Below are positions 1 through 5,439 of a DNA stretch of 5,439 nt, one piece after another. This DNA comes from Bryobacteraceae bacterium (GTDB lineage Bacteria; Acidobacteriota; Terriglobia; Bryobacterales; Bryobacteraceae). The first letter of the stretch is position 1. Every line of letters starts with the position of its first letter. The DNA is taken from the NCBI GenBank assembly GCA_019686145.1, contig JADGHK010000205.1, positions 1 to 5,439 on the forward strand, read 5' to 3'. The notes below the pieces were generated by a model. It searched no databases. It was not told the DNA's origin and saw only the letters and a list, made by a program, of their open reading frames with translations. A program made the position numbers and the translations under genes.

Positions 1-1
1 G

Positions 2-1261
2 CAGCGCGTCGAGCAGCGGATTGGACGCTGCCACCGCTACGGCCAGAAGATCGATGTCACGGTGGTGAACTTCCTGAACCTGAAAAACCGGGCCGAGCAG
101 CGCGTCTTCGAGCTGCTCGATCAGAAATTCAAACTGTTTGCCGGTGTCTTCGGCGCGAGCGACGAGGTGCTGGGCGTCATCGAGCGCGGAGTGGACATCG
201 AGCGCCGCATCCTCGAAATCGTCCAGAAGGCCAGAGACGAGGACACGATCAACGCGGAGTTCGACAAGCTGCAAGCGGAGCTTCAGGCCCAGATTGACAG
301 CCAGGTGCTCGATGCGCGCAAGCGCCTGCTAGAGAATCTGGACGAGCAGGTCGTAGGCCAGCTCAAAACCCGCAACGGCGCGATCCGGCAAAATCTTTCA
401 CAGTTCGAGCGCTCCCTGCTGCTGGTTGCTCGCGCGGAGTTGCCCGATGCGCGCTTTCATGACGACGACGCGCGCCGCTTCGACTGGCAGGGCGAGACCT
501 ACACGACGGAATGGCCGCTTGCAGACCGGGAAGGCTGGAAATTCTTCCGGCTGGTTGAGGGAACGCTGGCTACGGAAGTCGTGAAGCGCGCCAAGGACCG
601 CCGTTACGAGACTGCCCGTCACCTGCGGTTTCACTATGCCGCCTATCGCGGCGGCGTTCTGGCTGATGTCCAGCAGCTTCGCGGATGCAAGGGCTGGCTG
701 CGCGTCTCCAAACTGCGCATCGCGACGCCGGCGCTCACGCGCGAGCATTTGGTTCTGGCCGTCCTGCCGGACGATGCCGGGCGGGAAGTAGATCCCGACA
801 CTATGGAACGCCTGATGGCGGTACCGGCAGAGGATGTCGGCGAAGCCAAAAATCCGCCGATAGAAGAACTGTCGCGCCTGGAGGCAGAGCGCCGGAAGGA
901 GTTGCTCGCCCTCGCGGAGCAGGACAACGCCGAATGGCTCGATAAGGAAAGCGACAAGCTCGATGCCTACGCGGACGATCTGGAACGGGCGTTCGAGATG
1001 GAAGTGAAGGCCCTGGAAGCCGAGATTAAAGAAGCCAAGAAGGCGCTGCGCGGCTCCGCCCTGCCGATGGCGAAGAAACTCGCGGAAAAGCGGCGCATCG
1101 GCACGCTGGAGGCCAAACGGGACAAGATGAAGGCGGAATTTTTCGACCGGCGGGCGCAAATCCGCGCCGAAGTGGACAAGATGCTGGACAAGATTCAGGA
1201 GTCGCTGAGAATGGAACCAACGACGACTCCGCTGTTCACCATCCGCTGGGAGGTGGCATGA
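2..1261 (+). CDS. SNF2-family helicase, C-terminal part (5' truncated by window)
   Basis: The open frame enters from the left edge, giving 419 visible residues. Visible residues 5-15 read QRIGRCHRYGQ, the hallmark motif VI of SNF2/RapA-type superfamily 2 ATPases, with the two expected arginines at visible residues 9 and 12. The ATP-binding and DEAx motifs must therefore lie upstream. After motif VI come the usual VVNFLNL strand and a helix ending in KFKLFAGVFGA. Next are a predicted coiled coil (about 61-138), a compact mixed domain (about 158-260) and a long charged coiled coil (about 288-402) rich in E, K, R, A and L. Such proteins use ATP to move along or remodel DNA. Relatives occur in defence loci, including DrmD of class 1 DISARM and SNF2 genes next to Type III restriction-modification genes (family knowledge). 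The stop overlaps the next start. The GTG at 62 is not a plausible start because it follows motif VI. Assignment to a named subfamily is not possible from this fragment. Confidence 0.9.
   Translation, partial: QRVEQRIGRCHRYGQKIDVTVVNFLNLKNRAEQRVFELLDQKFKLFAGVFGASDEVLGVIERGVDIERRILEIVQKARDEDTINAEFDKLQAELQAQIDSQVLDARKRLLENLDEQVVGQLKTRNGAIRQNLSQFERSLLLVARAELPDARFHDDDARRFDWQGETYTTEWPLADREGWKFFRLVEGTLATEVVKRAKDRRYETARHLRFHYAAYRGGVLADVQQLRGCKGWLRVSKLRIATPALTREHLVLAVLPDDAGREVDPDTMERLMAVPAEDVGEAKNPPIEELSRLEAERRKELLALAEQDNAEWLDKESDKLDAYADDLERAFEMEVKALEAEIKEAKKALRGSALPMAKKLAEKRRIGTLEAKRDKMKAEFFDRRAQIRAEVDKMLDKIQESLRMEPTTTPLFTIRWEVA
1248..1254 (+). promoter_or_regulatory. Ribosome binding site of the Abi_C gene
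   Basis: GGGAGGT lies inside the end of the helicase gene, with 3 bases between it and the ATG at 1258. The match to the Shine-Dalgarno consensus is strong but the spacing is slightly short. It supports the ATG at 1258 as the real start, together with the ATGA overlap of stop and start. Confidence 0.65.
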
Positions 1262-2106
1262 GCAGGGAACTGATCAGCAAGGCGACGCGAGACCAATTCC
1301 GGGAGGTGATCAAGGACTTCTTCTGCCTGCGCGAGATCGACATGATCTTCCAGGCCGGCGGTCTTGCGCCGCGCGCAAACTTCAAGCCGCAGGTCAACGG
1401 AGAGCGGCGTGGCCGTGTTGAAACCTATTACGCGAACATCGACTTTTCGTCGCCGGGAGACGTCCGAAAACTCCTCGTAGCCTATGAAGAACTGATCGAG
1501 CGTCTGCGATCGGCACAAGGCTCCGGGATGAATGCACAAGATGTCAAGACAAAGATTGGCGTGCTTCTCCACAGGATGGAGCGCGACGGCTTCCATTACG
1601 AGAACGGGCGTTTTGTTTCAGAGACCCTCAACCTCGCCATTGTGCAGGCGCCAACGCTCGTCCAGTTGACGGAGGCGTCGATTACCGAGCACGTTGACAA
1701 AGCGCGCCGCAAGATCGAGGCCGGCGATAATGCTGGAGCCATCGCCAGCTCTTATACGCTCGTCGAAGAATTCCTCAAGGAGCTACTGCGCAGAACGGGG
1801 ACGCCCTTCAAAGAGAATGAGGGGGACATTCGCGAACTGTACAAGCTCGCATCCGATCCGCTGAACCTCAATCCGGCCGGCGAAACCCTCGAGAGCTACC
1901 TCAAAGCGATCCTTCAAGGGTTGAGGCAGCAGATCTGCGGTCTCTACGAGCTGGCCAACAAGGCGAGCGACCGGCACGCACGCCGCTACAACCCGGCGTG
2001 TCATCACGCAAAGCTGGCGGTCAATGCGGCCTTCACGTTGTGTGAATTCCTGCTCGATTCTTACGAATACCAGAAGCAACGACAAGAACGGCAACCTGTA
2101 TCATGA
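1258..2106 (+). CDS. Abortive infection family protein with Abi_C (HEPN-like) C-terminal domain
   Basis: This 282-residue soluble protein has no signal peptide or membrane segment. Residues about 145-270 resemble the Abi_C domain (PF14355, recalled, not searched). A helix ASSYTLVEEFLKELL (163-177) is followed by a linker ending in DIRELYKLASDPLNL (190-204), a helix LKAILQGLRQQICGLYELANK, and then SDRHARRY with a terminal HHAKLAVNAAFTLCEFLLDS helix. In better-known members the central motif is RNKxGDxHG, the R-x6-H signature of HEPN RNases. Here it reads ANKASDRHA (233-241), so the histidine (H240) is kept but the arginine position is alanine. The N-terminal part (1 to about 125) ends in a DGFHYENGRFV linker and is not recognised; it may be a small helical signalling or partner-binding domain. 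Sitting between the helicase and Mod genes with ATGA overlaps on both sides, it is probably co-translated with them. Its role could be toxic effector or structural subunit. The Abi_C assignment is fairly sure, the catalytic activity is not. Confidence 0.75.
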   Translation: MSRELISKATRDQFREVIKDFFCLREIDMIFQAGGLAPRANFKPQVNGERRGRVETYYANIDFSSPGDVRKLLVAYEELIERLRSAQGSGMNAQDVKTKIGVLLHRMERDGFHYENGRFVSETLNLAIVQAPTLVQLTEASITEHVDKARRKIEAGDNAGAIASSYTLVEEFLKELLRRTGTPFKENEGDIRELYKLASDPLNLNPAGETLESYLKAILQGLRQQICGLYELANKASDRHARRYNPACHHAKLAVNAAFTLCEFLLDSYEYQKQRQERQPVS

Positions 2107-3749
2107 ACAACCGCAAGCAACGCCTCGAACTGACCTGGATCGGAAAGGAGGAGCGGCCCCGTCTGGAGCCGCGCATTCTTTTGGAGGACCCGGCGCTGAG
2201 CTATCATGCGCCACACCGCGTCACGGAGAACGACATCTTCGACAATCGGTTAATTTTCGGCGATAACCTGCTGGCGCTGAAGGCGCTGGAGCAGGAGTTC
2301 GCTGGCAAAATCAAGTGCGTTTTCATCGATCCGCCATACAACACCGGGTCGGCTTTCACACACTACGACGACGGGCTGGAGCATTCGATTTGGCTTTCGC
2401 TCATGCGTGATCGGCTGGAGTTGATTCGCCGCCTTCTCTCTCCTGATGGGTCTCTTTGGATCACGATTGACGACAATGAAGCACATTATCTGAAGGTGCT
2501 ATGCGATGAGATATTCGGCCGTTTCAACTTCGTTGCAAATGTGATCTGGCAGAAAAGATTCTCTCCCAACAGTACAGCGCAATTCATATCGGACTCTCAT
2601 GACCATGTGCTCGTGTACGCCCGAGAGAAATCGTCATGGAAGCGCAACCTACTTCCGAGAGACGATAAACAGAACTTGAGCTACAAAAATCTTGATAACG
2701 ATCCTCGCGGACCCTGGACGTCTGGCGATCTTTCAGCTCGAAACCCCTACTCCCTGGGAATCTATCCAATCACGACTCCTTCAGGACGCGTAATCCCAGG
2801 ACCTCCGAAGGGTATGTACTGGCGCGTTTCCAAGGAGAAGCTACTGGAGTTAGACCGCGATAGGAGAATCTGGTGGGGGAAAAGTGGCGACAACGTGCCA
2901 CGATTGAAACGGTTCTTGTCTGAGGTGATGGAAGGTATTGTGCCACAGACGGTCTGGCTACACGATGAGGTTGGGAATACACAGGAGGCGAAGAAAGAAG
3001 TCATGGCTGTGGTCCCAGCGGATGCAGAGGTCTTCCAGACCCCAAAGCCGGAGCGGCTGCTTCGCCGCGTACTCGAACTCGCAACTAACCGGGGAGATTG
3101 GGTTCTTGATTCGTTTGCTGGCTCAGGGACGACGGGCGCGGTCGCGCACAAGATGGGCCGCCGCTGGATCATGGTCGAACTCGGCGAGCATTGCCATACG
3201 CACATCATTCCGCGGTTGAAAAAGGTTATTAACGGTGAGGATCCGGGCGGCATTACAAAAGCCGTGGGCTGGAAGGGCGGCGGCGGTTTCCGCTACTACC
3301 GCCTTGCCGCATCGCTGCTGGAGAAGGACCGCTGGGGCAACTGGGTCATCTCCAAGGACTATAACGCGGCGATGCTTGCGGAGGCCATGTGCAAGCTCAT
3401 GGGCTTCCAGTACGCGCCTTCCGAACAGCATTACTGGATGCACGGCCGGTCGTCGGAAACCGACTTCCTCTACGTCACGACGCAGAGCCTTACGCACGAA
3501 CAGCTCCGGGCGATTTCGCAGGATGTGGGCGAGAAGCGCAGCCTGCTGATCTGCTGCAAGGCGTTCCGAAGCAGCAATCTGGACGCCTTCCCGAATCTGA
3601 CCGTGAAAAAGATTCCGCAGGCGGTGCTTCGCAAGTGCGAATGGGGCAAGGACGACTACAGCCTGAAGGTAGCCAACCTGCCGATGGCGCCGAAAACCAA
3701 AGAAGCGATGGCGGGCCAGCAGGATCTCTTCGCGGCGGTGGCGGAGTAG
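2103..3749 (+). CDS. mod: Type III restriction-modification N6-adenine DNA methyltransferase (Mod)
   Basis: This complete 548-residue protein is close to the usual 550-650 of Type III Mod subunits. Motif order is catalytic DPPYN (76-80), then a target-recognition region (about 120-300), then a motif X-like FQTPKPE (311-317), then the S-adenosylmethionine-binding DSFAGSGTT (336-344). This is the beta-class arrangement of N6-adenine methyltransferases. VWLHDEVGNTQEAKKEV (284-300) is a segment typical of Type III Mod just before motif X. The N-terminus LELTWIGKEERP fits the recalled start of this Mod subfamily and supports the ATG at 2103, despite only a weak Shine-Dalgarno; translation is probably coupled through the ATGA overlap with the Abi_C stop. 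The C-terminal part (about 385-548), beginning with a glycine-rich GGGGFRYYRLA, probably contacts Res or adds structure. It is expected to methylate one strand of a short asymmetric site and to give Res its specificity. All catalytic residues are present, so it is probably active. GC falls sharply in the recognition region. Confidence 0.95.
   Translation: MNNRKQRLELTWIGKEERPRLEPRILLEDPALSYHAPHRVTENDIFDNRLIFGDNLLALKALEQEFAGKIKCVFIDPPYNTGSAFTHYDDGLEHSIWLSLMRDRLELIRRLLSPDGSLWITIDDNEAHYLKVLCDEIFGRFNFVANVIWQKRFSPNSTAQFISDSHDHVLVYAREKSSWKRNLLPRDDKQNLSYKNLDNDPRGPWTSGDLSARNPYSLGIYPITTPSGRVIPGPPKGMYWRVSKEKLLELDRDRRIWWGKSGDNVPRLKRFLSEVMEGIVPQTVWLHDEVGNTQEAKKEVMAVVPADAEVFQTPKPERLLRRVLELATNRGDWVLDSFAGSGTTGAVAHKMGRRWIMVELGEHCHTHIIPRLKKVINGEDPGGITKAVGWKGGGGFRYYRLAASLLEKDRWGNWVISKDYNAAMLAEAMCKLMGFQYAPSEQHYWMHGRSSETDFLYVTTQSLTHEQLRAISQDVGEKRSLLICCKAFRSSNLDAFPNLTVKKIPQAVLRKCEWGKDDYSLKVANLPMAPKTKEAMAGQQDLFAAVAE
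2461..3000 (+). other. Low-GC segment encoding the Mod target-recognition region
   Basis: Hand counting gives about 50 % GC over this stretch. The same gene has about 58 % at 2341-2400, 65 % at 3001-3060 and 61 % at 3301-3540. Codons such as AGA, ATA, ACA, AGT and TCT cluster here. The segment covers Mod residues about 120-300, between the catalytic DPPYN and the motif X/motif I block, which is where beta-class methyltransferases carry DNA specificity. The flanking catalytic parts match the GC of neighbouring genes. This pattern fits replacement of the specificity cassette by recombination (inference). Confidence 0.6.
3743..3746 (+). promoter_or_regulatory. Ribosome binding site of the res gene
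   Basis: GGAG lies at the end of mod and overlaps codons just before its TAG stop, 6 bases from the ATG at 3753. The spacing is near ideal and supports that start. Placement inside mod suggests reinitiation or coupled translation of Res after Mod. Confidence 0.6.
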
Positions 3750-3752
3750 CGT

Positions 3753-5439
3753 ATGGGCGATCGCATCCTCCGCAATGTGACGCAGCGGCTGTCGCTGCGC
3801 AAGCCACAGGCGGACTCGCTTGAGATTCTCGCCGAAATTCTGGAGCGGAGCCAACTGTGCAAGGGCGCCGATCCGGCAGTGGTGCTGGCGGCCATTCAGA
3901 CCGCCGCCGCGGAGCGCGGCTGGAGGAAGATCGAGGATTTCGAACGCCCGTTTCCGTCGCTGTGCTTCGCCCTCGCCACGGGCGTGGGCAAGACGCGGCT
4001 CATGGGCGCGTTCATCGCCTATCTGTACCTCACCGGCAAGAGCCGGCATTTCTTTGTGCTCGCGCCCAACAAGACAATCTACGAGAAGCTGGTTGGCGAC
4101 TTTTCGCCGGAGCATCCCAAGTACGTCTTCAGAGGCATCGCCGAGTTCGCGCAGAATCCGCCGCTGCTGATTACCAGCGACAATTTCGAAAGCGGCGTGG
4201 GCGTCCGGCTGGAAGGCGGCGGATCGTCGTACCTTTTCGGCGGCGACGTGCACATCAACATTTTCAACATCGACAAGATCAACAAGGAGGAAGGCCCGCG
4301 CGGAAAGCCGAAGATGAAAAAGCTCCAGGAGACGATCGGCGAGAGTTACTACGAATACCTCTCCAAGCTGACCGATCTGGTGCTAATCATGGACGAGGCG
4401 CACCGCTACCGCGCTAGCGCGGGGGCAAGGGCCATCGAGGGTCTGAATCCCATCCTCGGGCTGGAACTGACGGCGACGCCCCGAAGCGTCGGCGCGAATT
4501 CGAAGCCGTTCAAGAACGTGATTTACAGCTACGGCCTCGGCGAGGCAATGGCGGACGGGTTCGTGAAGGAACCGGCGGTGGCGACGCGTGCGAATTTCAA
4601 TCCAAAGGACGTGAAGGATGTTGAGGAGCTGGAACGCATCAAGCTCGAAGACGCGGTCCATTATCACGACCATGTCGCCGTCGAGCTCGACCGTTACCAC
4701 CGCGTTACCGGGCGGCCGAAGGTGCATCCGTTCATCCTCGTTGTGGCCCAGGATACGGAGCATGCCAGACGCCTGCGCGCCTTCATCGAATCCGAGAAGT
4801 TCTTCAACGGACGGTTTAAGGACAAGGTAGCCGAGATCCATTCGGCGCTCCGGGGCGAGGAGAACGACGAGGCGATGGAGCGGTTGGTCGCGCTCGAAAG
4901 AGATGCGAGGACGGAAATTGTCATACACGTGAACAAGCTCAAGGAAGGCTGGGACGTGACGAACCTCTATACGATCGTCCCATTGCGCGCCTCGGCCTCC
5001 GACATCCTGACCGAGCAGACGCTGGGCCGGGGCCTGCGGCTCCCCTACGGCGTGCGCGTGGCGAAGGGCGATGACGACGAATTCGCAGCGATCGATCGCC
5101 TCACCATCATTGCGCATGAGCGCTTTGACGAGTTAATTCAGAAGGCCAAGGAGCCGGGCTCCATCGTCATGAAGCAGGTGGTCATTGGCGATGGCGGAGA
5201 CGTATCACCGGCTGGAGCGATGCTGGTCGAGGCCAAGTCGATGGCCGAGACCATCATCTTCGGCGATGCGCCCAAATTGGACGGAGCCCCGCAAGAGGGC
5301 GCGCCCGCTGCCACGTTCACCAGCCCTCAGGAACGGCGGGTTGCTGAACTCACGCTCGGCGTGATCCGCCAGTTCGAGCGGCGGCTGGGAGATATCGGGG
5401 CGTTGCGCAAGCCTGAGGTGAAGCAGCAAATTTCGGAGG
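3753..5439 (+). CDS. res: Type III restriction enzyme, Res helicase/nuclease subunit (3' truncated by window)
   Basis: The frame is open to the window end with no stop, giving 562 residues; Type III Res subunits are usually about 900-1000. Superfamily 2 helicase motifs occur in order. They are an N-terminal LSLRKPQADSLEIL with a Q-motif-like glutamine (Q19), Walker A ATGVGKT (75-81), motif II DEAH (214-217), motif III LTATP (239-243), motif V-like KEGWDV (397-402) and motif VI QTLGRGLRLP (422-431). The HINIFNIDKINKEE stretch before the DEAH box and the motif VI wording are typical of Type III Res. The enzyme uses ATP to translocate or slide on DNA in complex with Mod and cuts near unmethylated sites. 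The PD-(D/E)XK nuclease domain is expected beyond the window, so cleavage competence cannot be judged. The start at 3753 is 3 bases after the mod stop and has a good Shine-Dalgarno. No motif residue is missing and no frameshift is seen. Confidence 0.93.
   Translation, partial: MGDRILRNVTQRLSLRKPQADSLEILAEILERSQLCKGADPAVVLAAIQTAAAERGWRKIEDFERPFPSLCFALATGVGKTRLMGAFIAYLYLTGKSRHFFVLAPNKTIYEKLVGDFSPEHPKYVFRGIAEFAQNPPLLITSDNFESGVGVRLEGGGSSYLFGGDVHINIFNIDKINKEEGPRGKPKMKKLQETIGESYYEYLSKLTDLVLIMDEAHRYRASAGARAIEGLNPILGLELTATPRSVGANSKPFKNVIYSYGLGEAMADGFVKEPAVATRANFNPKDVKDVEELERIKLEDAVHYHDHVAVELDRYHRVTGRPKVHPFILVVAQDTEHARRLRAFIESEKFFNGRFKDKVAEIHSALRGEENDEAMERLVALERDARTEIVIHVNKLKEGWDVTNLYTIVPLRASASDILTEQTLGRGLRLPYGVRVAKGDDDEFAAIDRLTIIAHERFDELIQKAKEPGSIVMKQVVIGDGGDVSPAGAMLVEAKSMAETIIFGDAPKLDGAPQEGAPAATFTSPQERRVAELTLGVIRQFERRLGDIGALRKPEVKQQISE

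Noticed and set aside
62..64. GTG as a possible start of a 399-residue protein
   Set aside because: The frame is open to the window edge and encodes SNF2 motif VI just upstream of this codon, so the gene clearly begins outside the window.
398..1159. 253-codon minus-strand open frame inside the helicase gene
   Set aside because: It is fully nested in the coding + strand frame, and its product shows no domain. It is a codon-phase artefact.
3276..3287. GGC repeat in mod as a possible phase-variation tract
   Set aside because: Only four glycine codons (three GGC and a GGT) are present. Trinucleotide units would not shift the frame, and no longer simple repeat is seen in mod.
3123..4253. 376-codon open frame on the minus strand spanning the mod/res junction
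   Set aside because: It lies opposite the motif I block of Mod and the Walker A of Res, both intact on the + strand. Its translation is rich in R, A, L and H with no recognisable motif, as expected for a shadow frame in high-GC coding DNA.
5088..5099. Perfect 12-base palindrome GCGATCGATCGC
   Set aside because: It lies in mid-coding sequence of res (Ala-Ile-Asp-Arg) and is easily explained by codon choice in GC-rich DNA. There is no second copy or regulatory position.
4383..5117. 244-codon minus-strand open frame inside res
   Set aside because: It is opposite helicase motifs II to VI of Res and has no family resemblance or separate ribosome binding site that I can see.
2..5439. tRNA, rRNA, CRISPR, insertion sequence ends or terminators
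   Set aside because: All but a few bases are occupied by convincing coding sequence. No repeat-spacer pattern, terminal inverted repeats or hairpin followed by a T-run was found by eye.

Overview
The window is wall-to-wall coding sequence on the + strand. It holds four consecutive genes of what looks like one operon for DNA modification and anti-phage defence. No RNA gene, insertion sequence, CRISPR array, terminator or intergenic gap longer than 3 bases is visible. Hand-counted GC is about 60 % in the stretches checked, and the code is standard bacterial with ATG starts. This suggests a moderately GC-rich free-living bacterium, but nothing here fixes the phylum. The first and last genes run off the window, so the operon's promoter and terminator lie outside it.

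Layout: (1) positions 2-1261, the C-terminal part of a SNF2-type helicase, entering at helicase motif VI and continuing into a long, charged, largely coiled-coil tail. (2) 1258-2106, a 282-residue protein with an abortive-infection C-terminal (Abi_C, HEPN-like) domain and an unassigned N-terminal domain. (3) 2103-3749, a complete Type III-style beta-class N6-adenine DNA methyltransferase (Mod). (4) 3753-5439, the helicase part of a Type III restriction subunit (Res), cut off by the window end before any nuclease domain. Genes 1/2 and 2/3 overlap by ATGA, and genes 3/4 are 3 bases apart, so translation is probably coupled throughout.

Working model (inference): Mod methylates adenines in a specific site and marks self. 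Res (with Mod) translocates on and cleaves unmodified DNA. The SNF2 motor adds a second DNA-remodelling or sensing activity. The Abi_C protein may act as a back-up effector or accessory subunit. The most notable points are the embedding of an Abi_C/HEPN-like gene inside a SNF2 + Type III R-M operon, the apparent loss of the HEPN arginine in that protein, and a sharp GC drop confined to the target-recognition region of Mod, which suggests specificity exchange by recombination.
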